53,476 nt of DNA from Paenibacillus cisolokensis (GTDB lineage: Bacteria; Bacillota; Bacilli; Paenibacillales; Paenibacillaceae). The notes under the pieces were generated by a model, which saw only the letters and a list, made by a program, of their open reading frames with translations, did no database searches and was not told where the DNA came from. A program made the translations under genes and the position numbers. Positions 1-9,158 of this stretch are shown here, one piece after another. Position 1 is the stretch's first letter, and each line of letters begins with the position of its first letter. The DNA lies in the NCBI RefSeq assembly GCF_018403665.1, contig NZ_BOVJ01000024.1, positions 1-53,476 of the forward strand. Reading direction: 5' to 3'.

Positions 1-171
1 TTGCAGATCAAAGTGTCCGGTAAGCGGCATACGGCCTGCAGTTGCAGATCAAAGTGTCTGGAAAGCGGCATACAGTCTGCAGTTGCAGATTGGTGTTTCT
101 GGAAAGCAGTATACAGCCTACAGTTACATATCGCCGATTCATTCTTGAGAAAGCCGACATTCTTTCTGCAG
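1..171. repeat. 41-bp direct tandem repeat, decaying to the right
   Basis: Three contiguous 41-bp units lie at 1-41, 42-82 and 83-123. Each begins TTGCAGAT and ends in CTGCAG or CTACAG. Units 1 and 2 are nearly identical. Unit 3 is more diverged. A longer, degenerate unit follows at 124-171 (starts TTACATAT, ends CTGCAG), and a further fragment (TAACATATAGGTGTTTCC) begins at 172. There is no spacer between units, so this is not CRISPR-like. The array may continue beyond the left edge. No coding potential was seen. Confidence 0.85.
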
Positions 172-336
172 TAACATATAGGTGTTTCCGGTAGGTAGAT
201 TCTTTTTAGCTAGCGGAACGTCCCTCGAATCGAATTGCCGCAAGGCTGTTCGTCTCCGAATGGCGGCCCCAACGATTACGCTCCCTCGATCTTGTTGGCG
301 GAAACGCCTGGGCTGAACGATACGGCTTGACTAATC
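172..336. other. non-coding stretch between two repeat elements
   Basis: Mixed-composition sequence with no credible reading frame, no ribosome-binding site and no recognisable RNA. It separates the 41-bp tandem array from the dispersed element that starts near 337. I see nothing else in it. Confidence 0.4.
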
Positions 337-520
337 CTGCAAAAGTGCAGGAATTTGGCCCAGAATTCGTTCATTTTCGGTAAAATCCTGCGATTCTACA
401 GTATTTCAAAGCTTCCGCACACTCGAATGCGGGATTTGGCCATGAAAAGATGTATTTTGCAGGAATTTTACTCCAATGGTTGAAAATGGTTCGAAAAAAC
501 TGCACAATTGCAGTTTTGCC
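337..520. repeat. dispersed AT-rich element with CTGCA/TGCAG half-sites (left copy)
   Basis: Three short blocks occur here in the same order and orientation as at 53324-53455 at the other end of the window. Block 1 is at 337-366 (CTGCAAAA, then CAGGAA, then TTTGGCCC), block 2 at 385-405 (CCTGCGA, then TACAGTA, then TTT) and block 3 at 493-516 (AAAAAACTG, then AAT, then GCAG). The left copy has an additional TTTTGCAGGAATTTTA segment around 456-471. The element is AT-rich against a GC-rich background and lies outside genes. Seeing two copies in 53 kb suggests a genome-wide intergenic family. Confidence 0.65.
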
Positions 521-736
521 TACTCCCCCTGCTATTCTAGGTACGCCGTTTCTGCTAGCAGCGGGTCGTTTTGCCTGCTGTGGAACCTCCCCCATATATG
601 TTAAATGATTAACCTGAAAATGAACAGAAGCATCTCCCAGACGGCCATCGGGCATGAAACGTTCCGCTTGGCATAACCGGACCGCTTTCTACAAATAATG
701 AAACGGAAAATATTTGTACTTGAGGAGGTTGTTGGT

Positions 737-1231
737 TTGTCAAGCAAAAGCGCTGAACGCGGCCGTTTCTTGAAAATGCGGATGTCGCCGAAGGAATACC
801 AGTCATTCGCCAAAATGAGGGAGCCCTCGCGCTCGATATTCGGCAACTGCCTCCGGGCTTTTCTTGTCGGCGGCGCGATCTGCGTCGTTGGCCAGGCTTT
901 GACGGAAATGTTCGTACATCTGATGCATATGAAGCGCGAAGACGCGTCCAATCCGACAGTCGCCGTGCTCATTCTGCTGTCGGTCGTATTAACGAGTATG
1001 GGCGTCTATGACAAATTGGCGCAGTGGGCGGGAGCCGGATCGGCCGTTCCGGTTACCGGCTTCGCCAACTCGATGTGCTCCGCGGCTTTGGAGCACCGCA
1101 GCGAGGGGCTGGTGCTCGGCGTCGGCGGCAATATGTTCAAGCTGGCCGGTTCGGTCATCGTATTCGGCACGGTGGCCGCTTTCTTCGTCGGCATAGCGCA
1201 TTGGCTGCTCGGGACGGGGGGACAGTCCTGA
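737..1231 (+). CDS. spoVAC: Stage V sporulation protein SpoVAC
   Basis: Small inner-spore-membrane protein of the SpoVA channel, which takes up dipicolinic acid (DPA) into the forespore and releases it at germination. In B. subtilis SpoVAC acts as a mechanosensitive channel. I chose the TTG at 737 as start because GAGGAGG (722-728) lies 8 bases before it and no comparable site precedes the in-frame ATG at 698. That gives 164 residues against about 150 in B. subtilis. Membrane segments are visible around [12 protein letters not shown], an AVLILLSVVL stretch and the C-terminal VIVFGTVAAFFVGI. It is clearly a paralogue of SpoVAE downstream (shared [10 protein letters not shown] and GAGxxVPxTxFxN). 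The stop overlaps the spoVAD start (ATGA), so the three genes form one operon. No convincing forespore-sigma promoter was seen. Confidence 0.93.
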   Translation: MSSKSAERGRFLKMRMSPKEYQSFAKMREPSRSIFGNCLRAFLVGGAICVVGQALTEMFVHLMHMKREDASNPTVAVLILLSVVLTSMGVYDKLAQWAGAGSAVPVTGFANSMCSAALEHRSEGLVLGVGGNMFKLAGSVIVFGTVAAFFVGIAHWLLGTGGQS

Positions 1232-2252
1232 TGCTGCGCGGCAAGCAAACGTGGTGGTTCGCCAACCGCCCCGTCATAATCGGCACGGCCACGGTTGTCG
1301 GACCGGACGAAGGAGACGGGCCGCTGGCGGCCGATTACGATTTGATCCATCCGGAGCTCGATATGCAGCAGAAAAGCTGGGAGAAAGCGGAGCGGCTGCT
1401 GCTGGAGCAGGCGTCCGATCTGGCGATGCAGCATGCGGGCATTGACAAAACAAGCTGCAGGTCTTTGTCGGCGGCGATCTGATGAATCAGCTTATGAGCA
1501 GCAGTTTCTCCGCCCGTTCCATCGGCGTTCCGTATCTCGGCGTTTTCGGCGCTTGTTCGACGTCGATGGAATCGCTCGCGGTCGCCGCGCTCATCGTCAA
1601 TTCCCGTTCGGCGCAATACGCGCTTGCCGGAACCTGCAGCCACAATTGCACGGCCGAGAAGCAGTTTCGCTATCCGACCGAATACGGGGCGCAGAAACCG
1701 CCGACGGCGCAGTATACGGTTACCGGGGCCGGGGCTGCGGTCATTGCCGAGACCGGCGACGGCGTGGCCGTCGTCGAATGCGCGACGATCGGCAAGATCG
1801 TCGATCTCGGAATTAAGGACCCGTTCAACATGGGGGCGGCGATGGCGCCAGCGGCCGTCGATACGATCCAGACCCATCTGAACGACACCGGCCGTACGCC
1901 TGGCGACTACGATATGATCGTGACGGGCGATCTCGCCTCCGTCGGCCATCGGATCGCGTCCGATCTGCTGCGGCGCGACGGCGTGCCGATTGAGGAAACG
2001 GTTTTTACGGATTGCGGGCTACTGGTTTACGATGTCGAGAAGCAGAAAGTGCAGGCAGGGGGCAGCGGCTGCGCCTGTTCCGCCGTCGTGACGTACGGCC
2101 ACCTGCTGAAGCGGATGGCCAAAGGCGAATTGTCGCGCATCCTCGTCGTGGCGACCGGGGCGCTGCTGTCGCCGCTCTCTTATCAGCAGGGTGAAAGCAT
2201 TCCGTGCATCGCGCACGCGGTATCCATCGAACGAAAGGAGCGAGGCCGTTGA
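1231..2252 (+). CDS. spoVAD: Stage V sporulation protein SpoVAD (apparent frameshift)
   Basis: Soluble DPA-binding component of the SpoVA complex with a thiolase/ketoacyl-synthase-like fold. Translation begins at ATG 1231, overlapping the spoVAC stop. The first frame (starting [18 protein letters not shown]) runs to about 1450. The remainder ([43 protein letters not shown]) is in the next frame to 2252. Restoring one A in the A4 run at 1447-1450 joins the halves as [13 protein letters not shown]. The result is 340 residues, close to the family length of about 338. Because both halves are well conserved I treat the shift as a sequence error. The 3' end overlaps the spoVAE start. Confidence 0.9.
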
Positions 2253-2599
2253 TCTTTTTGTGGGCTTTCATCGTCGGGGGCGCGATATGCGTCGTCGGCC
2301 AGCTGCTGTTCGACGTGGCCAAGCTGACGCCTGCCCATACGATGGCGCTGTTTGTCGTCGCGGGCGCCGTGCTGGACGGCTTCGGCCTGTACGAGCCGCT
2401 GATCGATTTCGCGGGCGCCGGGGCTACCGTGCCGATTACCAGTTTCGGCAACGCGCTGGTGCACGGGGCGTTGACGGAGCTGCACCGGGTCGGATGGATC
2501 GGCGTGCTGACCGGCATATTCAAAGTAACGAGCGCCGGCGTATCGGCGGCGATCATTTTCTCGTTTCTCGCGTCGCTTGTGGTGCGCCCGAAGGGCTAA
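2249..2599 (+). CDS. spoVAE: Stage V sporulation protein SpoVAE (SpoVAEb type)
   Basis: Third membrane component of the SpoVA DPA channel. The TTG at 2249-2251 is preceded by AAAGGAG (2234-2240) at 8 bases and overlaps the TGA of spoVAD, so the two are translationally coupled. The 116-residue product matches the usual SpoVAE length. It has about three or four hydrophobic segments ([48 protein letters not shown]) and the [13 protein letters not shown] motif shared with SpoVAC. It is last in the operon and is followed by a hairpin with a T-run. Confidence 0.93.
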   Translation: MIFLWAFIVGGAICVVGQLLFDVAKLTPAHTMALFVVAGAVLDGFGLYEPLIDFAGAGATVPITSFGNALVHGALTELHRVGWIGVLTGIFKVTSAGVSAAIIFSFLASLVVRPKG

Positions 2600-2625
2600 A
2601 CGGGGGGCGCGACGGCAGTACCGAT

Positions 2626-2671
2626 GGAGAACCTGCACGCTGCTCCAGCTGTGGGATTCTCCAATTTTTTT
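2626..2671 (+). terminator. putative intrinsic terminator after spoVAE
   Basis: GGAGAA (2626-2631) pairs with TTCTCC (2657-2662), with partial pairing inside, followed by a seven-T run at 2665-2671. The stem is imperfect and the loop long, so this is moderate support only. It sits where the end of the spoVA operon is expected, before the MoxR gene. Confidence 0.5.
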
Positions 2672-2765
2672 GACGGAACGGTGTATACGCGAATGTCTGT
2701 TTCTTGTAGAATAGAACTAGAATTGGCGTCATCCAGCTATCATCTTCGTCCCGGGAGGTTAGTCT

Positions 2766-3722
2766 ATGGAATTATCTCGTTCCGACCTGCAGTTGTGCTC
2801 CGACATTAGACGCAACTTGGCGTCCTGTATTTTAGGAAAGGAAATGGAGATCGAACGGTTGCTGACGGTTGTGCTCGCGGCCGGCCACGTGCTGCTTGAA
2901 GATGTGCCCGGCACCGGCAAAACCCAACTGGTCAAAGCGCTGGCCCGCTCGATCGGCGGCCAGTTCCGCCGCATTCAATGCAACCCCGACCTTCTCCCAA
3001 CCGATATCACCGGCGTTTCGATTTATCATCCGAAAGAAGAAACTTTTATATTTCGTCCCGGCCCGATCATGACAAACCTGCTGCTCGCCGACGAAATCAA
3101 CCGGGCGACGACGAAGACGCAATCCGCCCTGCTCGAAGCGATGGAGGAAGGACGCGTCACCGTCGACGGCGAGACGTATGAACTGCCTCAGCCGTTCGTG
3201 CTGCTTGCGACCCAGAATCCGATTGAATTTGAAGGGACTTATGTCCTGCCCGAGGCGCAGCTCGACCGTTTCATGATGAAGCTGTCACTCGGTTACCCGG
3301 ACGAAGCGGACGAATATCGGATGGTTCTGAACCGGGAAATCGACCAGCCGTCCGAACGCCTTCCCCAAATTGCCGATATCGAAGATGTGCTCCGCCTGCA
3401 GCAGATAGCGTTCGCGGTACATATGGACGATGCGGTCGGCGAATATCTGGTTCGCATCGTGCGCGGCACGCGCGAGCATCCGAGCGTGCTGCTCGGCGCA
3501 AGTCCCCGCGCGGCCGTCGCACTGATGCGCGCCGCCAAGGCGGCCGCACTGCTGGAGGAGCGGGACTATGTGATTCCCGACGACGTGAAAAAGCTCGCCC
3601 AGCCGGTCCTCGCCCACCGCTTGCTGCTGCAGCCCGAAGCGCGCATGAACGGCGTGCGTCCCGAAGATATCGTCGAAGAGACGGTCCGCCAGACGCGGGT
3701 GCCGGTCCGGCTTGAACGATGA
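2766..3722 (+). CDS. MoxR-family AAA+ ATPase (copy 1, YeaC-like)
   Basis: Cytoplasmic AAA+ chaperone-like ATPase of the MoxR class, whose members are typically encoded beside DUF58 and transglutaminase-like proteins and are thought to remodel or activate membrane or periplasmic partners. Visible motifs are Walker A DVPGTGKT near residue 46, Walker B LLLADEINRA near residue 107, sensor 1 ATQNPIE, and the lid segment ASPRAAVALMRAAKAAA. At 318 residues it is full length. GGGAGG (2753-2758) stands 7 bases before the ATG. It begins a three-gene operon with the DUF58 and YebA-type genes (gaps of 11 and -1 bases). A paralogue is at 15988. The substrate is unknown. Confidence 0.92.
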   Translation: MELSRSDLQLCSDIRRNLASCILGKEMEIERLLTVVLAAGHVLLEDVPGTGKTQLVKALARSIGGQFRRIQCNPDLLPTDITGVSIYHPKEETFIFRPGPIMTNLLLADEINRATTKTQSALLEAMEEGRVTVDGETYELPQPFVLLATQNPIEFEGTYVLPEAQLDRFMMKLSLGYPDEADEYRMVLNREIDQPSERLPQIADIEDVLRLQQIAFAVHMDDAVGEYLVRIVRGTREHPSVLLGASPRAAVALMRAAKAAALLEERDYVIPDDVKKLAQPVLAHRLLLQPEARMNGVRPEDIVEETVRQTRVPVRLER

Positions 3723-3733
3723 GAGGTTCTCCC

Positions 3734-4969
3734 ATGTTCAGAACCAGATGGAAACGATGGCAAACGGTAGCCGCTCTGTATGCCGTTTGCACGTTGTATC
3801 TGCTGTTTCAGGGGGGCAAGACGGCCTTCATGTTGTTCTGCATCCTCAACGTGCTGCTCGTTTATTTGATTCTGGGCCGCTTCAGCGGGATCGGCCGCGT
3901 GGAAGGCTCGCGCAAGCTTATCCATCCCGGCAAGCACGCCCATGACTACCGCTTCTCGGCCGGCACGCCGCTGGAGGTCAGGCTGACGGTCCGCATACCC
4001 GGCTTCTACCCGATTCCCTATGTACTGGTCCGCGACCGTCTTATTCGCCATGACGGACAGATGATCCCTTTCGAATCGTCATTCGTCCCGAATTGGAGAA
4101 GAATCGGCGAAGCGTCGTATCTCACTCCGCCGCTCCGCCGCGGGCTTTACCGCTTCGAAGAAACGGAATGCTCGACGCGCGACATTTTCGGCCTCTTCGA
4201 GCATAAGGGGCGCATCGATACAAGCCTGTCGTTCTCGGTATTGCCGCAGACGATTCCGCTGCGCGGCTGGCAGCAGCTGCAGCGGGGGATGCGCGGACCG
4301 TATTCGCACGCTTCCGCCCCCCGTTCGGCGAAGGAGACGACGCAAATCAACGGCGTGCGGGAATATTTGTACGGCGACCGTCTGTCGCGGATACATTGGA
4401 ACGCGACCGCGAAGACGGGAGAATGGAAATCGAAGGCGTTCGAGCGGGAAGCGTTGCCGCGCACGGTCATCGTGCTCGACCGCGACGAGTCGCTGTACGC
4501 CGGAGGCAACGCCGAGCGGTTCGAGCTTGCCGTATCGGTAGCGGCCTCGCTCGTCGAGTTCGGCCTGCGCAGCGAGACTGCGATGGGACTGCTGTCCGTC
4601 GGCAAGCGGACGGTGTCGTTTCCTCCGCGGTCGGGAGCGGACAACCGGAATTTGATGATGAAGCATTTGACATCGGTCGATCCGGACTGTCCGGTCGCGC
4701 TGTCCGAAGCGCTGAAGCTCGGCGACGCAAGGCTTGAGCCTGGTTCGCTTGCGGTGCTCGTTACGGCGAAAGAAGGGGAGGAGGCGCTGCTCGCCATGCA
4801 GCTGCTCTCCCGTCAAGGGCTGTCGCCGTGCCTGATCGCGCTGCGTTCCGACAGCCGCGGCGCGGGACAATCGGAATGGCTGCGCGTCATTCGGGGCAAA
4901 GGCTGGCCCGTATTTTCCGTCCGCCAGCTGCAGGATCTGCCTTCTTCCCTGGAAGGGGGCGTCGCCTGA
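3734..4969 (+). CDS. DUF58 domain protein (copy 1, YeaD-like)
   Basis: Membrane-anchored DUF58 protein of 411 residues. Two adjacent N-terminal hydrophobic segments (TVAALYAVCTLYLLF and AFMLFCILNVLLVYLIL) precede a soluble domain. The DUF58 signature is visible near residue 215 as GVREYLYGDRLSRIHWNAT followed by KTGEWKSKAFE, and a von Willebrand-A-like fold follows (TVIVLDRDES). I prefer ATG 3734 over the in-frame ATG 3719 because GAGAGG (3721-3726) is 7 bases upstream of the former. It is coupled to the upstream MoxR gene and its TGA overlaps the ATG of the transglutaminase gene. Its biochemical role is unknown. Confidence 0.88.
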   Translation: MFRTRWKRWQTVAALYAVCTLYLLFQGGKTAFMLFCILNVLLVYLILGRFSGIGRVEGSRKLIHPGKHAHDYRFSAGTPLEVRLTVRIPGFYPIPYVLVRDRLIRHDGQMIPFESSFVPNWRRIGEASYLTPPLRRGLYRFEETECSTRDIFGLFEHKGRIDTSLSFSVLPQTIPLRGWQQLQRGMRGPYSHASAPRSAKETTQINGVREYLYGDRLSRIHWNATAKTGEWKSKAFEREALPRTVIVLDRDESLYAGGNAERFELAVSVAASLVEFGLRSETAMGLLSVGKRTVSFPPRSGADNRNLMMKHLTSVDPDCPVALSEALKLGDARLEPGSLAVLVTAKEGEEALLAMQLLSRQGLSPCLIALRSDSRGAGQSEWLRVIRGKGWPVFSVRQLQDLPSSLEGGVA

Positions 4970-7199
4970 TGATCCGGTTATCGGAATGGCTGCGCGGCTG
5001 GCGCAAAGATTGGTTCGGCAAGCTGAGCCTGCTGCTCGTTGCCGTGCTGATCTGGAAGTATGTCAGCGTAATGGAAGGCTACTGGTGGCCCGAGACGTTT
5101 CAAGCCGTGTACTTCACGATCGTATTCGCCGCGGCGACGGAACTGCTTCTCCCGCTTTCCCGGCTGTTCCGTTTGCCGCTGCAGCTGGCGGGAACGATTT
5201 TTATCGCTTGGCGCATTTCCGGGTATGAAGGTGCGGGATTTCGGCCGACATCGGCGGACGAACTGGTCCTTTGGGGCCAATCGGTGCTGTCTGGCCTTTA
5301 CCCGTTTATCTGGATCGGACTGGCGATATGGCTGCTTCTGCTGTTGTTCGGAAGCTGGGCCGTTACCCGGATACGCATTTTCGGTACGGTCGGCGTTTGC
5401 TTGCTGTCGCTGACCATCGCCGATTCGTTTACGCCGATCTATCTGTGGGACGAGGTCGCCTGGACGGTGTTTGTCGGCTTGTGCTGGCTGGTGGCCGAGC
5501 ATTTTGCCCGATTCGAACGGGAGCATCCCCGAAGCTGGAAGGAGCTTCTCGAATATCCGGCCGCTTTCTTCCTGCCGATCGTGCTCGTGCTGACGATCGT
5601 TATGACCTCGGGCGTGTTCGTGCCCGAAGTGGCGCCGGTCATCAAAGATCCGTACACGATATGGGTCGAATCGCGGGGCCAGACGGTGAACGGTTTTCTC
5701 GGCGACAAAGGAATCCCGCTCGAAGGCGGCCGAAACGCCGATACCCGTTCCGGTTATAGCCGCAACGATACGAAGCTGGGGGAAGGATTCCAGTTCGATT
5801 ATTCGCCGGTCATGACGGTCGAGACGTCCCACAGAAGTTATTGGCGGGGGGAGACGAAATCGCTGTACACCGGGGAAGGCTGGCTTGACAGCCGCAACGA
5901 GCGGAACGAGCAATTGCTTCGCGATATCGGTCCGGGCGAATCGCTGCCGCTCGCGGACGACAGGGGCAGGGCGAAGACGGTGAAAGTGACGCAGACGGTC
6001 ACGATGGACCGCGAGGATCGTTATCCGGTCCTGTTCGCGGCCGGCCCGATATCGTCCGTCCAGTGGATCGGTTCGGAGGACGAGCCGATTCCGGAGCGTC
6101 TCGGATGGGGAGCGGAATCGTGGGAACTGCAATGGCCGGCGCGCAATGCCGGCCGCTTCCCGAAGTCGTATGCGGTCGTCTCCGAGCTGATCGAACTGGA
6201 TGAAACCGAACTGCGCAAAGCGAAGGCGGAGATGTCGGACGAGGCGGGCAGACGCCAATACTTGCAATTGCCGGATTCGCTTCCGGACCGGGTGCGCGAC
6301 CTGGCGGCGCAACTGACGGAAAAGGCGGCCAGCGACTATGACAAGGCCAAGGCGATCGAAACTTATTTGCGGATGAATTATTCGTACACCAATACACCCG
6401 ACCTGTCCAAAAACGGAGCGACGATTTCGTCGATTCGTTCCTGTTCGAGATCCGGGAAGGGTATTGCGATTACTATTCGTCCGCGATGGTGGTGCTGGCC
6501 CGTGCGGCGGACTTGCCGGCCAGATGGGTCAAAGGCTACGCCCCCGGCGTAACGACGGACAATCTGGATATGTTGCAGTATTGGGGATCGGGAGTGCCGG
6601 GGATGCCGGAGATCGACCCGAACGGCGCAGGCACTTACACGGTGCGGAATGCGGACGCCCACTCGTGGGTGGAAATCTATTTCGAAGGCTTCGGATGGAT
6701 TCCGTTCGAGCCGACGGCAGGCTTCGCCTTCCCTTATGCGGTCGGGGAAGAAGAAGCCGCATCGCTTCCGGAAACGGAAGCGGAACCCGAGCCGGCGCAA
6801 GATCCGGCCGAGCCGGTACGGGAGCCGGCGCGCTTCCCGGTAGCGCCGGTTGCATACGGCCTGCTGGCCGCTGCCGCCGGGTTCGCGTTTATCCGCCGCA
6901 AGGCGATTGCCGAGGCGTGGCGGAGCTTCAGGCTGCGGTCGTATACGCCCGCCGAGCGGATCGTTTATGAGACGGAGAAACTGCTCAGATTTTGCCGCAA
7001 GCGCGGCCTGGAACGGGGCGAGCATGAAACGCTGCGGGAGGCGGTCGTTCGCTGGTCGGATCAGCGGCGCACGCTCAGCAAAGATTTTCGCGAAATTCTC
7101 GATCATTTCGAACGAGTCAAATACGGCGGCGGCGAACCGACATCCGAGGAAGCGGAACGCTTCGCGCTGAAGGCCAAGGCGATCGCCGAGCGGCTGTAA
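4969..7199 (+). CDS. Transglutaminase-like membrane protein, YebA/TgpA type (apparent frameshift)
   Basis: Polytopic protein with an extracytoplasmic transglutaminase-like domain and a C-terminal DUF4129-like tail. The start ATG 4969 overlaps the DUF58 stop. About five to six N-terminal membrane helices (residues 15-240) are followed by an extracellular region. The catalytic cysteine is in GYCDYYSSAM (codon at 6465), the histidine in DAHSWVE and the third residue near WIPFEPT. After one more membrane segment (APVAYGLLAAAAGFAFI) comes the cytoplasmic tail. The frame breaks in the A5 run at 6409-6413. Adding one A restores LSKKRSDDFVDSFLF and a 743-residue protein, close to B. subtilis YebA (about 737). 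Because the break is just before the catalytic core, a real frameshift would abolish function. I consider it a sequence error. Confidence 0.88.
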
Positions 7200-7290
7200 A
7201 CTGGTTGCCATAAATGAGGTTGAAAAGAGGTTATAAGCGGCTGCGGCGGGACAATCGGGCAGGTGTTTGCCGCTTTGGCCGGCGCCGAAG

Positions 7291-7336
7291 GACGATCGGC
7301 CGTCCGCTTTTTAGCGAACGGCCTTCGTCGATTTTG
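7291..7336 (+). terminator. putative terminator between yebA-like gene and yqeG
   Basis: GACGA..GGCCGTCCGC (7291-7306) can pair with GCG.ACGGCC..CGTC (7314-7329), followed by ATTTT. The stem has mismatches and the T-run is short, so termination may be partial. The yqeG promoter begins immediately after it. Confidence 0.45.
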
Positions 7337-7363
7337 CAACAAATTCCTCTTCTATGGTATAGT
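7334..7363 (+). promoter_or_regulatory. sigma-A type promoter of the yqeG-yqeH cluster
   Basis: A -35 box TTGCAA (7334-7339) and a -10 box TATAGT (7358-7363) are separated by 18 bases. A TG dinucleotide one base before the -10 gives an extended -10 element. It lies about 35 bases before the yqeG start and just after a probable terminator. Confidence 0.7.
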
Positions 7364-7396
7364 TTCGTAAGATAGCAGGTGAGAAGAGGAGTCAAA

Positions 7397-7924
7397 ATGA
7401 TGTTTGAACGACTGCTGCCCAATATGCGCGTCAATACGATATATGACATCGATCTTGAGGAGCTCTGGGCGAGGGGCATTCGCGGCATAATTACCGATCT
7501 GGACAATACGCTGGTCGGCGCGAAGGTGGCGCTCGCCACGCCGGATCTGATCCGGTGGCTCGAATGCGTCAGGGACCGCGGCTTCAAGGTCGTTATCGTC
7601 TCCAACAATAACGAGACCCGTGTTGCGAAATTCGCGGAGCCGCTCGGCATTCCGTTTATTCATGCGGCCCGCAAACCGGCCGTCCGCTCGTTTCGGAAAG
7701 CGCTCCAGGTGCTGGAGCTGCCGTGCGACCGCGCGGTCGTAATCGGCGACCAAATGCTGACCGACGTTTTCGGCGGCAAGCGCGCCGGGCTTTACACGAT
7801 ACTGGTTACCCCGATCGCCCCGCTCGAAGAGGGCTTTATGACGCGTTTCAACCGGAAGGTGGAGCGGTACGCCTTGTCTCGCTTGCGCAAGAAAGGGTTA
7901 TGGCATGAGGAGGATGCGAAGTGA
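7397..7924 (+). CDS. yqeG: YqeG-family HAD phosphatase (HAD class IIIA)
   Basis: Cytoplasmic HAD-superfamily hydrolase; the family is conserved in Firmicutes next to yqeH and aroE, but its physiological substrate is not established. The catalytic motif I nucleophile is in TDLDNTLVG, motif II in VIVSNNNE, and motifs III/IV in ARKPA and VIGDQMLTDVFGG. AGAGGAG (7385-7391) precedes two consecutive ATG codons (7397, 7400). Either could be the start, and the product is 175 or 174 residues. The stop overlaps the yqeH GTG start, so the genes are translationally coupled. Confidence 0.93.
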   Translation: MMFERLLPNMRVNTIYDIDLEELWARGIRGIITDLDNTLVGAKVALATPDLIRWLECVRDRGFKVVIVSNNNETRVAKFAEPLGIPFIHAARKPAVRSFRKALQVLELPCDRAVVIGDQMLTDVFGGKRAGLYTILVTPIAPLEEGFMTRFNRKVERYALSRLRKKGLWHEEDAK

Positions 7925-9045
7925 CGGAACGACCTAACCGGCATGCGGACATTTGTACCGGTTGCGGCGCCAGGCTGCAGACGGAGAGTGCGGACAAGCC
8001 CGGCTATGTTCCGGCTGCGGCGCTTGACCGCGAGCCGGTCATATGCCAGCGCTGCTTCCGCATCCGGCACTACAACGAGGCGGCTTCGGTCGCCGTCGAT
8101 CAGGACGACTTTTTGCGGCTGCTCGCGGGGATCGCCCAGACGGACAGCCTGGTCGTCCATATTGTCGACCTGTTCGATTTTGAAGGAAGCCTTATATCGG
8201 GCTTGCAGCGTTTTGTCGGTGCGAATCCGGTGCTGCTCGTCGTCAACAAAGTCGATCTCCTGCCGAAAGGGACGAATCTGAACCGGCTCCGGAACTGGGT
8301 GCAGCAGCAGGCGAAGCAGCAGGGGCTGCGCATCGTCGACGTCATCATGTGCAGCGCGATGCGGGGCATCGGCTTCGAGCGGGTAGTCCAGGCGCTGGAG
8401 CAGCATCGCCGGCATCGGGACGTATATGTGGTCGGCGCGACGAATGTCGGCAAGTCGACGCTTATTAACCGCTTGATCCGGGATTACAGCGATCTCGACA
8501 GCGAGCTGACGGTGTCCCGTTACCCCGGCACGACGCTGGATGCGATCCGGATTCCGCTCGATGACGGAAAAGCGGTGATCGATACGCCGGGCATCGTCTA
8601 TCCGAACCGGCTCACCGAGCTCGTGCCGCGCCGCGTGCTGCAGGCGCTGCTGCCGGAGAAGCCGATCAAACCGCTTGTCTATCAGTTGAACGAGCGGCAG
8701 ACGCTGTTTATCGGCGCGCTGGCGAGGTTCGATTTCGTCCAGGGAGAGCGTCAGTCGTTTACGCTGTACTTGTCGAACGCGCTCAAGGTCCACCGAACGA
8801 AGCTGGAGCGTGCGGACGAGCTTTATGCGGAGCATGCCGGCGAGATGCTTGCGCCGCCGTCAAAGGCGGAGCTGGAGGAGATGCCTGCCTGGACGCGGCA
8901 CTCGCTGCAGGCGCCGAAAGGGAAGAAGAGCGACGTCTTCATTTCGGGACTCGGCTGGATTCAGGTGAACGGCACAAGCGGCGCGAAGCTGGACGTATAT
9001 GCGCCCAAAGGCGTCAAAGTGCTCATTCGGGACGCGTTGATCTGA
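7921..9045 (+). CDS. yqeH: Ribosome biogenesis GTPase YqeH
   Basis: Circularly permuted GTPase needed for 30S subunit assembly. The product has 374 residues. An N-terminal zinc finger (CTGCGARLQ, then CQRCF) is followed by the permuted G motifs: G4 NKVD near residue 105, G5 SAM near 145, G1 GATNVGKSTL near 175, and G3 DTPG near 222. The C-terminal domain follows. The GTG at 7921 is 6 bases after GAGGAGGA (7907-7914) and overlaps the yqeG stop. A GC-rich gap of 113 bases separates it from aroE. Confidence 0.95.
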   Translation: MTERPNRHADICTGCGARLQTESADKPGYVPAAALDREPVICQRCFRIRHYNEAASVAVDQDDFLRLLAGIAQTDSLVVHIVDLFDFEGSLISGLQRFVGANPVLLVVNKVDLLPKGTNLNRLRNWVQQQAKQQGLRIVDVIMCSAMRGIGFERVVQALEQHRRHRDVYVVGATNVGKSTLINRLIRDYSDLDSELTVSRYPGTTLDAIRIPLDDGKAVIDTPGIVYPNRLTELVPRRVLQALLPEKPIKPLVYQLNERQTLFIGALARFDFVQGERQSFTLYLSNALKVHRTKLERADELYAEHAGEMLAPPSKAELEEMPAWTRHSLQAPKGKKSDVFISGLGWIQVNGTSGAKLDVYAPKGVKVLIRDALI

Positions 9046-9158
9046 ATGGCCGAGGCAGGCCGGGCCGCGCGGGAGCGGGTAAGGCCCTGCAAGTACGCAA
9101 AGCAGTGGGGGCCGGCCCGCGCGGGCAACTTGGAACGTTAAGCAAAGGAGTAGAACGG

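Noticed and set aside
1-171. CRISPR array at the left edge
   Set aside because: Units are contiguous with no spacers and no cas genes are in the window. The same reasoning applies to 53110-53269.
648-680. Forespore-sigma (SigG) promoter before spoVAC
   Set aside because: GCATG near 651 and CATAAC near 673 look right singly but are about three bases too close for a SigG promoter.
2670-2712. Promoter TTGACG...TAGAAT before MoxR copy 1
   Set aside because: The boxes are about 31 bases apart. TTGACG overlaps the T-run of the spoVAE terminator.
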